Of a DNA stretch of 7,933 bases, positions 1 to 7,744 are shown one piece after another. The notes beneath the pieces are model-generated. The model was given only the letters and a program-made list of their open reading frames with translations, had not been told where the DNA came from and ran no database searches. The position numbers and the translations under genes are program-made. The stretch comes from an uncultured Oscillospiraceae bacterium (GTDB lineage: Bacteria > Bacillota > Clostridia > Oscillospirales > Oscillospiraceae). Each line of letters opens with the position of its first letter. Position 1 is the first letter of the stretch. Location: assembly GCA_934515035.1 (NCBI GenBank), contig CAKSXP010000081.1, forward strand, positions 1 to 7,933, in the 5' to 3' direction.

Positions 1-84
1 AGTGTATTCTGTCCCTGAAAAGAACTTATATTCCGGCAGAAAGCATGTAAATATTGCAAGCGGCGTTTTAAATTTTTAATGATG

Positions 85-113
85 TTTTCAGATCGCCGAA
101 AATGTGATACAAT
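85..113 (+). promoter_or_regulatory. Probable sigma-A-type promoter for the FliB-like gene
   Basis: TTTTCA at 85-90 (4 of 6 matches to the -35 consensus) and TACAAT at 108-113 (5 of 6 to the -10 consensus) are separated by exactly 17 bases. Transcription would start near 120, leaving a leader of about 100 bases before the ATG at 218. That also argues against the in-frame ATG at 104 being used, since it lies inside the promoter. The call is from motif matching only. Confidence 0.4.
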
Positions 114-205
114 TCAAAGCCGAAAAGCGGGAGAATGCGGGCGGAAAGAGCGCGCTGCATGACCGGCTTGACACGGCAAAAGTCAAAAAAGAAATCAACT
201 GTGAC

Positions 206-210
206 GGAGG
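206..210 (+). promoter_or_regulatory. Ribosome binding site fixing the start at 218
   Basis: GGAGG lies 7 bases before ATG 218. No comparable site precedes the in-frame ATG at 104. The residues encoded between 104 and 217 are polar and family-atypical, whereas the conserved cysteine motif begins just after residue 1 of the shorter product. Confidence 0.75.
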
Positions 211-217
211 CGGCAAA

Positions 218-1159
218 ATGCTTGTTTACCCCGATTACTATCCGGAATTCAGATGCTCCGCATCGGCATGTAAGCACAACTGCTGCATAGGCTGGGAGAT
301 CGATATCGACACGGAGACCATGAAAAAATACGGCGCCGTTGAAGGCGAACTGGGCAGGCGCCTGCGCAGCGGCATAGAATGCGGGGAAGAGGCTCACTTT
401 ATCCTAGGAAAGGATGGGCGCTGCCCTTTCCTGAACGGCGATAACCTCTGCGAGCTTATACTTCACGGAGGGGAGGACATGCTCTGCGAGATATGCACGG
501 TCCATCCGCGCTTCAGAACGTTTCTGTCCGACAGGACGGAGCTTGGGCTGGGATTGTGCTGTGAGACGGCGGCCCGGCTCATCCTTGAGAGGCGAAGTGC
601 CGTCAGGCTGATCGCGGAGGGCGCGGCGGACGGGACGCCGGACAGCGGGGAAGCGGAACTCCTTGCGCTTCGGGACCGGGTCATAGCGGTTTTGCAGAAC
701 AGAGAACTGCCGCTGCACAGCCGCGCGGAGCAGGTCCTGACGATGTGCGCCGCGATTGAGCCCGACGGTCCGATCGTGGAGTGGATACCGGAGTTTATTG
801 CGTTTGAGCGGCTTGACGAGGGTTGGACGGAGATGCTTGAACAGCTGCGGCAGAATGCGGGCAAAATCGATCATGCCGCGTTCAACGAAGCCATGAAGGG
901 ACGGGAGCATGAGTATGAACAGCTTCTTGTGTATTTCATCTATCGCCACTTTATGACCGCGCTCTATGACGGAGACGTTGGGGGCAAGGCGGCCTTTGCG
1001 CTTCTCGGAACAAGGCTCATATACGAACTGGGCGCGATGCGGTTTACGGAGACCGGAGCGTTCGGACTTTCGGACCAGATAGAGACAGTGAGAATGTATT
1101 CTTCCGAGGTCGAGTATTCCCAGGAAAATCTTGACGCGATGTTTGATTTGCTTGCGTGA
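218..1159 (+). CDS. FliB-like protein (flagellin lysine-N-methylase family), Cys-rich
   Basis: The product is 313 residues from ATG 218. The N-terminal third carries a dense cysteine set: C13, C18, C22 and C23 (pattern C-x4-C-x3-CC, followed by IGWEIDID), then C69, C78, C90, C93, C114 and C115, with a CEICTVHPRF block at 90-99. This arrangement is typical of proteins annotated as flagellin lysine-N-methylase (FliB). Salmonella FliB methylates flagellin lysines and depends on an iron-sulphur cluster held by such cysteines. The C-terminal two thirds is mostly helical with no clear motif. There is no signal peptide or membrane segment, so it is probably cytoplasmic. No flagellar gene is visible in this window, so flagellin as the substrate is unproven; many clostridial paralogues share only the cysteine-cluster domain. 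It has its own likely promoter and is separated by 364 bases from the ilv operon, so it is probably not co-regulated with it. Confidence 0.75.
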   Translation: MLVYPDYYPEFRCSASACKHNCCIGWEIDIDTETMKKYGAVEGELGRRLRSGIECGEEAHFILGKDGRCPFLNGDNLCELILHGGEDMLCEICTVHPRFRTFLSDRTELGLGLCCETAARLILERRSAVRLIAEGAADGTPDSGEAELLALRDRVIAVLQNRELPLHSRAEQVLTMCAAIEPDGPIVEWIPEFIAFERLDEGWTEMLEQLRQNAGKIDHAAFNEAMKGREHEYEQLLVYFIYRHFMTALYDGDVGGKAAFALLGTRLIYELGAMRFTETGAFGLSDQIETVRMYSSEVEYSQENLDAMFDLLA

Positions 1160-1167
1160 TTTTAACG

Positions 1168-1180
1168 GCGGCACTGCCGC
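1168..1180 (+). terminator. Weak hairpin after the FliB-like gene, possible terminator
   Basis: GCGGC (1168-1172) and GCCGC (1176-1180) form a perfect 5-bp stem with a 3-base ACT loop, 8 bases after the stop codon. It is GC-rich, but no run of T follows (the next bases are ATAGCGC), so efficient Rho-independent termination is doubtful. Confidence 0.25.
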
Positions 1181-1223
1181 ATAGCGCTTTGATTTACACG
1201 TATCCTACAAATATCGATATGAC

Positions 1224-1265
1224 TTGGAAAATATACTTGCATTCCTTTAAATAATATGTTATTCT
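1224..1265 (+). promoter_or_regulatory. Likely ilv operon promoter region
   Basis: This AT-rich stretch sits between GC-rich genes. TTGGAA (1224-1229, 4 of 6) is followed after 17 bases by TTAAAT (1247-1252, 4 of 6). A second pair, TTGCAT (1237-1242) and TATTCT (1260-1265), also has 17-base spacing. Either would start transcription around 1259-1272, giving a leader RNA that includes the leader peptide's ribosome binding site. A 10-base palindrome, ATATCGATAT (1211-1220), lies just upstream of the first -35. The choice between the pairs cannot be made by eye. Confidence 0.35.
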
Positions 1266-1324
1266 GCGCTCAGTTGCATAAATACTTCAAATGGAATCGA
1301 AATCAGAAGAAGGTATTTCTTAAC

Positions 1325-1414
1325 ATGAACTTCAGCCTCGGCCTTGTTATTATTATCAGCATTATTCTTATCGTAGTAAGTGCGGTAGAGAATAGTGCTA
1401 AAGGTAATGCCTGA
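1325..1414 (+). CDS. ilv operon leader peptide (29 aa, Leu/Ile/Val-rich)
   Basis: A short open frame ATG 1325 to TGA 1412-1414 encodes 29 residues. Residues 5-18 read LGLVIIISIILIVV, 12 of 14 being branched-chain, and V21 adds a thirteenth. Its weak ribosome binding site, AGAAGG (1308-1313), lies 11 bases upstream. It ends 51 bases before a strong terminator hairpin that precedes ilvB. Leader peptides rich in the end products of the operon they precede, as in enteric ilvL and ivbL, act by ribosome stalling on scarce charged tRNA. I infer the same role here. Six Ile codons are ATT or ATC and none is ATA, although ATA is common in the neighbouring genes, so the reading would sense the main Ile tRNA. 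The alternative is a small single-pass membrane peptide, since the composition also suits a transmembrane helix; its position makes attenuation more likely. Confidence 0.8.
   Translation: MNFSLGLVIIISIILIVVSAVENSAKGNA
1359..1410 (+). promoter_or_regulatory. Leader RNA stem overlapping the regulatory codons (putative 1:2 stem)
   Basis: GCATTATTCTTA (1359-1370) can pair with TAAAGGTAATGC (1399-1410) at 11 of 12 positions, with two G-U pairs and one C-A mismatch (1367/1402), enclosing a 28-base loop. The 5' arm covers leader codons for residues 12-16 (Ser-Ile-Ile-Leu-Ile), so a ribosome stalled there would melt the stem. This matches the protector stem of classical attenuators. The freed 3' arm can pair at 1404-1409 with 1455-1460 (6 pairs, two G-U), which lies beside the terminator foot but does not invade it. 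The complete switch is therefore not demonstrated. Confidence 0.4.
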
Positions 1415-1465
1415 AAAGCTGAGCATAACAGGGACTGAAGAAAAAACTTCAATTCATTGTAAGCA

Positions 1466-1503
1466 AAAGCCTGTGGCTACTTTAGCCGCAGGCTTTATTT
1501 TTT
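1466..1503 (+). terminator. Intrinsic terminator / attenuator before ilvB
   Basis: AAAGCCTGTGGCTA (1466-1479) pairs with TAGCCGCAGGCTTT (1483-1496) in a 14-bp stem with a single G-U pair and a 3-base loop, followed by A and six T (1498-1503). This is a canonical Rho-independent terminator. It lies only 7 bases before the ilvB ribosome binding site (1511-1516), too close for a promoter to fit in between. Transcription of ilvB must therefore read through it, which marks it as a regulated attenuator rather than a plain end-of-gene terminator. A 5-base ACAGG (1428-1432) could pair with CCTGT in its 5' arm (1470-1474), too short on its own to be a convincing antiterminator. Confidence 0.88.
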
Positions 1504-1523
1504 AACTCTCGGGAGGGAAAGAC

Positions 1524-3224
1524 ATGAAAATGACAGGCGCACAAATACTCATTGAAACACTTATCGAGCAGCGGGTAGACACCGTTTTCGGATATCCCGG
1601 CGGCACGATACTCAATGTATACGACGCGCTGTACGATTATCAGGACCGCATCACTCACATCCTGACGGCACATGAGCAGGGCGCTTCCCATGCGGCGGAC
1701 GGATATGCCCGGAGCACCGGCAAGGTCGGCGTGTGTTTTGCGACCTCGGGTCCCGGCGCGACAAATCTCGTGACCGGCATCGCAACAGCCTATATGGATT
1801 CCTCGCCCGTTGTGTTCATAACCTGCAACGTCAGCGAAAATCTGATCGGCAAGGACTCCTTTCAGGAGGTCGATATAACCGGCATCACGATGCCTATCAC
1901 AAAGTGCAACTATCTTGTCAAGGACGTCAATGAGCTTGCGGATATTGTCAGAGAAGCTTTTGCCATCGCCCGCAGCGGACGTCCGGGGCCTGTGCTTATC
2001 GACCTTGTGAAGAACGTGACCTCCGCGACGGCGGATTACGAGTATCTCCCTCTTGAGGAACACGCCAATCATGGCCGGCTCGCGGCGATGCGCCGCAGAT
2101 CATCGCATGATCTCAGCGACCCGAAAGCGGATTCGAACGACATCCGCATCCTTCTGGACATGATAGAGGAGTGCGAGCGCCCGCTGGTGCTCGTCGGCGG
2201 CGGCGTCATCCGCTCCAAGGGAGCGGTACCAGAATTCCGGCGCTTTGTCGAGACGCTGGGCATCCCAACGGCCACGACGATTATGGGCGGCGGCGCGATA
2301 CCGGGTGATCATCCGCTTTTGACGGGCATGATCGGAATGCACGGCTCACGCTGTTCGAACCTTGCCTCGTCCGAATGTGACCTGCTGATAGCGATCGGCT
2401 GCCGGTTCTCCGACCGCGTTGCAACAGACCCGGAGACCTTTGCGAGCCAGGCAAAGATCGTCCATATAGACATCGACCGCGCAGAGATCGACAAAAACGT
2501 CAAAACCGATCACCATGTGATAGGCGATGCGCGCAAGGTGCTGGAGCTGCTCAACTACCAGCTTCCGCAGAAGAACTTCTCCGCATGGAGAGAGCATGTT
2601 TTCTCCCGCAAGGAGAAGCCGCTCAACCCCGGCGAAAGCCTTCAGCCCTTCGAGATCATGGAAGCCATACAGGCGTCCGACACCAACGCGATCATAACGA
2701 CGGACGTCGGACAGCACCAGATGTGGGCGGCGCAGTATTTCCATTTTTCATATCCCGGACAGCTGCTGACATCCGGCGGCTTCGGAACGATGGGGTTCGG
2801 CATGGGCGCCGCGATGGGTGCAAAGCTCGGCAATCCGAACCGGACCGCCGTTCTCTGCACCGGCGACGGATGCTTCAGAATGAACTGTCATGAGCTGGCA
2901 ACGGCAGAGCATTATAATATTCCGGTCATCATCGTCATCTTCAATAACGGCGCGCTCGGCATGGTCCGGCAGTGGCAGACGATCATATACAACGGGCGCT
3001 ATTCCCAGACAACGCTTGACCGCGGACCGGATTTCATAAAGCTTGCACAGGCATACGGCCTCGACGGGGAGCGCGCCGCCACGAAAGCGGAGTTTGAAGC
3101 GGCGTTTGAAAGAGCAAAGCAGGCGGGCAGGACCTATGTTATCGAGTGCATGATAGACAGCGACGATATCGTGCGTCCCATGGTGAGCACGGGCTCTCCC
3201 GTGACGGATCCCATTATCGAATAA
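1524..3224 (+). CDS. ilvB: Acetolactate synthase, large (catalytic) subunit
   Basis: The product is 566 residues, usual for the family. With thiamine diphosphate, FAD and Mg2+, it joins pyruvate-derived hydroxyethyl to pyruvate (valine and leucine) or 2-oxobutyrate (isoleucine). The N-terminal pyrimidine-binding domain has FGYPGG (22-27) and the activating glutamate E51 in HEQGASHAADGYAR. The central FAD-type domain (about 195-345) contains GMHGS (271-275) and RFSDRV. The C-terminal domain has the diphosphate motif from G447-D448-G449 to N474-N475, with the typical following stretch GALGMVRQWQ. The motif reads GDGCFRMNCHELAT, where many homologues have Ser and Gln at the two cysteine positions; both are outside the metal ligands. 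The start is ATG 1524, with GGGAGG 7 bases upstream. Expression is probably governed by the leader peptide and terminator directly before it. The next gene encodes its regulatory subunit, supporting anabolic IlvB rather than catabolic AlsS. Confidence 0.97.
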   Translation: MKMTGAQILIETLIEQRVDTVFGYPGGTILNVYDALYDYQDRITHILTAHEQGASHAADGYARSTGKVGVCFATSGPGATNLVTGIATAYMDSSPVVFITCNVSENLIGKDSFQEVDITGITMPITKCNYLVKDVNELADIVREAFAIARSGRPGPVLIDLVKNVTSATADYEYLPLEEHANHGRLAAMRRRSSHDLSDPKADSNDIRILLDMIEECERPLVLVGGGVIRSKGAVPEFRRFVETLGIPTATTIMGGGAIPGDHPLLTGMIGMHGSRCSNLASSECDLLIAIGCRFSDRVATDPETFASQAKIVHIDIDRAEIDKNVKTDHHVIGDARKVLELLNYQLPQKNFSAWREHVFSRKEKPLNPGESLQPFEIMEAIQASDTNAIITTDVGQHQMWAAQYFHFSYPGQLLTSGGFGTMGFGMGAAMGAKLGNPNRTAVLCTGDGCFRMNCHELATAEHYNIPVIIVIFNNGALGMVRQWQTIIYNGRYSQTTLDRGPDFIKLAQAYGLDGERAATKAEFEAAFERAKQAGRTYVIECMIDSDDIVRPMVSTGSPVTDPIIE

Positions 3225-3231
3225 GAGGTGA
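3224..3231 (+). promoter_or_regulatory. Ribosome binding site deciding the ilvN start
   Basis: AGAGGTGA begins on the last base of the ilvB stop codon. The GTG at 3228-3230, a possible upstream start, lies within this ribosome binding site and so is unlikely to be used. ATG 3237 is correctly spaced and puts the ACT domain at the expected distance from the N-terminus. Confidence 0.7.
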
Positions 3232-3236
3232 GAATA

Positions 3237-3791
3237 ATGAACGGAAACATCAAGCGTTATACACTTTCGGTCCTGGTCGAAAACGCCGCCGGCGTTCTCA
3301 GTCAGGTCTCGCGCCTGTTTTCACGCAAGGGCTACAACATAGAGTCTCTCGCAGTCGGCACGACAGACAGCCCCGACGTGTCGCGTATAACCATAGAGGT
3401 GAACAGCGATGAGCAGCAGATACAGCAGATAATCAACCAGCTCCGCAAACTGTTCGTTGTCTATTCGGTCAGGGTACTTGATTCGGAAAACTCCATCAGG
3501 CGCGAACTCGTGCTCATAAAGGTGCGTGCGGAAAGCCGCGAGACGCGCAACGAGGTAGTCCAGCTTGCGAATATTTTCCGCGCATCCATCATCGACGTTT
3601 CGTCCAATACTCTCACTCTTGCGATCATAGGCGAGGAACAGAAGAACGAGGCGCTTGAACAGCTTCTCAGCGAGTTCGGGATCCTTGAGCTCGTGAGGAC
3701 CGGCATAGTCGCGCTTGAGCGCGGCCAGTCCACGATAAGCGACGAGCGCAAGGAGACCACGGAATTCAATCTCGGCAAAAGCGCCATATAA
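3237..3791 (+). CDS. ilvN: Acetolactate synthase, small (regulatory) subunit
   Basis: The product is 184 residues from ATG 3237, slightly longer than the common 160-175. Residues 6-80 form an ACT domain with the family signature (RYTLSVLVENAAGVLSQV, then KGYNIESLAVG). N16, G19 and N34 match in residue and spacing the valine-contacting Asn11, Gly14 and Asn29 of E. coli IlvH, so feedback inhibition by valine is likely. Residues 85-165 form the usual C-terminal domain (RRELVLIKV onward), and the last 20 residues are a polar tail. It binds and activates the IlvB catalytic subunit and confers end-product control. It lies 12 bases after ilvB, which favours matched synthesis of the two subunits. Such genes are called ilvN or ilvH; ilvN is chosen here because the gene directly follows ilvB. 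Confidence 0.95.
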   Translation: MNGNIKRYTLSVLVENAAGVLSQVSRLFSRKGYNIESLAVGTTDSPDVSRITIEVNSDEQQIQQIINQLRKLFVVYSVRVLDSENSIRRELVLIKVRAESRETRNEVVQLANIFRASIIDVSSNTLTLAIIGEEQKNEALEQLLSEFGILELVRTGIVALERGQSTISDERKETTEFNLGKSAI

Positions 3792-3824
3792 CCGGAACTT
3801 CAATATCTTTTGTACTTAATATAA

Positions 3825-4865
<1,041 letters not shown>

Positions 4866-4866
4866 C

Positions 4867-4871
4867 GGAGG
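4867..4871 (+). promoter_or_regulatory. Ribosome binding site fixing the ilvD start
   Basis: GGAGG begins two bases after the ilvC stop codon and 7 bases before ATG 4879. The same frame is open further upstream to an ATG at 4756, but those 41 codons overlap the conserved end of ilvC and encode residues unlike any IlvD N-terminus, so 4879 is the start. Confidence 0.85.
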
Positions 4872-4878
4872 GATCCGA

Positions 4879-6540
4879 ATGAACAGCAATAATGTGAAAA
4901 AGGGGATACCCGCGGCTCCAAACCGTTCGCTGTTCTATGCGCTGGGGTATACGAAGGAGGAACTGGAGCGGCCGCTTATAGGCGTCGTCAGTTCCTATAA
5001 TGAGATCGTTCCCGGCCATATGAATCTGGACAAGATCGCCGAAGCGGTCAAGGCCGGGGTGCGCGCGGCCGGCGGAACGCCTGTCGAGTTTCCCGCGATA
5101 GCCGTCTGCGACGGCATCGCAATGGGCCACGTCGGTATGAAGTATTCGCTCGTTACGCGCGACCTCATTGCCGATTCCACCGAGGCCATGGCCATAGCGC
5201 ACCAGTTTGACGGCCTTGTCATGATCCCCAACTGCGACAAGAACGTTCCCGGACTTCTGATGGCGGCCGCGCGCGTCAATATTCCGACTATCTTCTGCTC
5301 GGGCGGCCCGATGCTTGCGGGTCATCTTCCTGATGGAAGGCGCACCTGCCTCAGCCACATGTTCGAGGCTGTCGGATCCTACTATATCGGAAAGCTTGAC
5401 GAGGCCGGAGTTGAGACCTATGAGGAAAACGCCTGCCCCACCTGCGGCTCCTGCTCCGGCATGTACACCGCAAATTCCATGAACTGCCTCACCGAGGCGA
5501 TAGGAATGGCGCTGCCCGGAAACGGAACGATACCCGCCGTTTATTCCGCACGTCTGCGCCTTGCCAAGCACGCGGGAATGAAGATCATGGAGCTTGTTGA
5601 AAAGAATATATGTCCGCGCGATATTATGACCGGGGCGGCCTTCCGCAATGCCGATACCGTCGATATGGCGCTCGGCTGCTCGACCAACACGATGCTGCAT
5701 CTGCCTGCAATCGCTCATGAGTGCGGAATAGAGCTCGATCTGGACGAGTCCAACGAGATATCCAGCCGCACGCCGAACCTCTGCCACCTTGCTCCGGCGG
5801 GAGAAACCTATATGGAGGATCTGGACAGAGCCGGCGGCGTTTACGCCGTCATGAAAGAGCTGACGAAGAGGGATCTGCTCGATACCGGCGTGCTGACCTG
5901 CACGGGCAGAACGCTCGCCGAGAACCTTGAGGGCGTCGTAAACCGTGACACGAACCTTATCCGTCCCATCGAGGATCCCTATTCTCCCGACGGCGGGATC
6001 GCGGTCCTGAAGGGAAATCTCGCGCCCGAGGGCTGCGTCGTCAAACGCAGCGCGGTCGCTCCCGAAATGATGAAGCATACCGGCCCGGCGCGTGTTTTCG
6101 ATTCCGAGGAGGACGCGATCGCCGCGATATATGCCGGCAGGATCGTGGCGGGCGACGTTGTCGTCATCCGCTATGAGGGGCCGAAGGGCGGCCCCGGTAT
6201 GCGCGAGATGCTCAATCCCACCTCCGCCATCGCGGGAATGGGACTTGACAAGGACGTCGCGCTCATAACCGACGGACGTTTCTCCGGCGCTACGCGCGGC
6301 GCGTCGATCGGGCATGTCTGCCCCGAGGCCGCGCAGGGAGGGAATATAGCCCTTGTCGAAGAGGGCGACCTTATTGCGATCGACATTCCCGCCTGCTCGA
6401 TAGAGCTTCTTGTGGACGAGGAAACACTTGCCGCAAGACGCGGCGCGTGGGTCTGCCCGGCGCCGAAGATAACCACCGGCTATCTTGCCCGGTATGCCAG
6501 ACATGTGACCTCTGCCGCGAAAGGCGCGATTCTCGAGTAA
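4879..6540 (+). CDS. ilvD: Dihydroxy-acid dehydratase, [4Fe-4S] type
   Basis: The product is 553 residues from ATG 4879, normal for IlvD. It dehydrates 2,3-dihydroxy-isovalerate or 2,3-dihydroxy-3-methylvalerate to the 2-oxo acids that are transaminated to valine and isoleucine. The motifs are CDGIAMGH (77-84), NCDKNVPG (118-125) with C119 as cluster ligand and K121 at the position carbamylated in homologues, [17 protein letters not shown] (186-202) with C192 as ligand, and DGRFSG (465-470) with the probable catalytic base S469. At the third cysteine position of [2Fe-2S] enzymes this protein has glycine (G46 in EIVPGH), as does the E. coli [4Fe-4S] enzyme (VPGH). That predicts an oxygen-labile cluster, fitting an anaerobe. 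The Edd branch of the family (6-phosphogluconate dehydratase) is less likely given the length and the ilv context. It starts 13 bases after ilvC and is followed at 13 bases by the ATPase gene. Confidence 0.96.
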   Translation: MNSNNVKKGIPAAPNRSLFYALGYTKEELERPLIGVVSSYNEIVPGHMNLDKIAEAVKAGVRAAGGTPVEFPAIAVCDGIAMGHVGMKYSLVTRDLIADSTEAMAIAHQFDGLVMIPNCDKNVPGLLMAAARVNIPTIFCSGGPMLAGHLPDGRRTCLSHMFEAVGSYYIGKLDEAGVETYEENACPTCGSCSGMYTANSMNCLTEAIGMALPGNGTIPAVYSARLRLAKHAGMKIMELVEKNICPRDIMTGAAFRNADTVDMALGCSTNTMLHLPAIAHECGIELDLDESNEISSRTPNLCHLAPAGETYMEDLDRAGGVYAVMKELTKRDLLDTGVLTCTGRTLAENLEGVVNRDTNLIRPIEDPYSPDGGIAVLKGNLAPEGCVVKRSAVAPEMMKHTGPARVFDSEEDAIAAIYAGRIVAGDVVVIRYEGPKGGPGMREMLNPTSAIAGMGLDKDVALITDGRFSGATRGASIGHVCPEAAQGGNIALVEEGDLIAIDIPACSIELLVDEETLAARRGAWVCPAPKITTGYLARYARHVTSAAKGAILE

Positions 6541-6553
6541 CGGAGGAACTGCC

Positions 6554-7744
6554 ATGACGGGCAAACTTGAAAAGCTGCGCGCGGGGCTGGATTCGCTTGT
6601 TGTGTTCCGTTCTCTGCTGAAAAGCGGGCCGCTCGCTTCCCTGAGCAGACTGCTGGAAACGGGCTCTGTGCGCGACTACTGCGATTTTGTCGGAGCCGTC
6701 TATGACGGCGGCTTCGACCTTTCAAAACAGCTTCTTGACGCCGCGGCGGACGACGACAACATCTATGTCCGTCTTGCGGCGCGGGGAGAGCCGGTGCCTG
6801 AGGTCCTGCACCGCTGTGTCGAAAACGAGCTTGAGATCCTCGGCGCTGTCGCCGCGCTGAGCCCGGCGGAGTTGTCCGGAGCAGTGAGATATGACGGCTT
6901 TTTGCCGGAGTATGAAACGACGGAGCTGGATTTCCCGGCCGAATACATGCGTCGGATGGAAAACCTGTCCTCAAAAGGATACGGCATCTATGCGCGGCAC
7001 ACGATGTTTGCCGTGCGTGACGGGGCGATAGAACCCGTGCGCTCACCGGACCGCGTGGAGATATCCGGCCTCATCGGCTATTCGCGGCAGCGGCGGCAGG
7101 TCATGGACAACACCCGCGCGCTTCTCCGCGGCCTTCCTGCGCTGAACGTATTGCTGTACGGAGACGCGGGAACGGGAAAATCGACAACGGTAAAAGCGGT
7201 CACGAACCAGTTTGCCGGAGAGGGACTGCGCCTTGTCGAGATGAGAAAGGACCAGCTGCGCGAGCTGCCCGGCGTGATGGCGGAGCTGAGCGAAAACCCG
7301 CTTAAATTCATCATTTTCATCGACGAACTGTCATTTTCGGCGGACGACGACTCTTTCGGCACGCTGAAGGCGATACTCGAGGGTTCGGGCTCGGCAAGAG
7401 CCGGAAACACGGCGATCTATGCGACCAGCAACCGCCGGCACCTGGTTAGAGAGAGCTTTTCCGCGCGCGACGGCGACGAGGTACACCGCCGGGACACCAT
7501 ACAGGAACAGGCGTCGCTGTCCGAACGCTTTGGCCTGACGGTGCTGTATTCGGCGCCGAATAAGACGGAATATCTTGAGATAGTCAGAGGACTGGCGGAA
7601 AGAAAAGCGATAAAACTGCCCGTTGAAGAGCTGGAGAGCGGGGCAGAGGCATTCGCCCTCGAAAAGGGCGGACGGTCGGCCAGATGTGCCGAGCAGTATA
7701 CGAACAGACTTCTGGCAGAACAAAATCAAAAGGAATTGGAATAA
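6554..7744 (+). CDS. DUF815-family AAA+ ATPase, function unknown
   Basis: The product is 396 residues. Residues 1-165 form a helical, acidic N-terminal part with no motif I recognise. From about 170 an AAA+ module follows: Walker A GDAGTGKST (203-211), Walker B FIIFIDE (252-258), a sensor-1-like asparagine N293 in YATSNRRH, and a candidate arginine finger R325 in SLSERFG. The segments RKDQLRELP, the Walker B with LSF, and ATSNRRHLV with the QEQASLSERFG block are characteristic of proteins annotated as DUF815 / predicted AAA+ ATPase, whose substrate is not established. There is no signal peptide or membrane segment. GGAGG (6542-6546) lies 7 bases before the ATG, and the gene sits 13 bases after ilvD and overlaps the next gene by one base. 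It is therefore very likely transcribed with the ilv genes. A link to branched-chain synthesis, for example as a remodelling or maturation factor, is speculation from position. Confidence 0.85.
   Translation: MTGKLEKLRAGLDSLVVFRSLLKSGPLASLSRLLETGSVRDYCDFVGAVYDGGFDLSKQLLDAAADDDNIYVRLAARGEPVPEVLHRCVENELEILGAVAALSPAELSGAVRYDGFLPEYETTELDFPAEYMRRMENLSSKGYGIYARHTMFAVRDGAIEPVRSPDRVEISGLIGYSRQRRQVMDNTRALLRGLPALNVLLYGDAGTGKSTTVKAVTNQFAGEGLRLVEMRKDQLRELPGVMAELSENPLKFIIFIDELSFSADDDSFGTLKAILEGSGSARAGNTAIYATSNRRHLVRESFSARDGDEVHRRDTIQEQASLSERFGLTVLYSAPNKTEYLEIVRGLAERKAIKLPVEELESGAEAFALEKGGRSARCAEQYTNRLLAEQNQKELE

Noticed and set aside
2..79. A 25-codon open stretch ending in TAA, possibly the 3' end of an upstream gene
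   Set aside because: Too short to distinguish from chance and without a recognisable motif. It could be a real partial gene, but nothing in the window supports it.
168..196. TTGACA at 168-173 as a perfect -35 element for the FliB-like gene
   Set aside because: No acceptable -10 hexamer lies 16-18 bases downstream (AGAAAT or GAAATC at best). The pair at 85-113 is better balanced.
104..217. An N-terminal extension of the FliB-like gene from ATG 104
   Set aside because: ATG 104 lies within the predicted promoter, has no ribosome binding site, and the 38 extra residues precede a protein that already starts normally for its family.
404..1174. A 256-codon open frame on the - strand opposite the FliB-like gene
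   Set aside because: The + strand product has the conserved cysteine pattern, a promoter and a GGAGG site, while the antisense product shows none of these.
1160..1523. A T-box riboswitch, the common control of Firmicute ilv operons
   Set aside because: No T-box consensus (AGGGTGGNACCGCG-like) occurs in the leader, and the region from likely promoter to terminator is shorter than a typical T-box leader.
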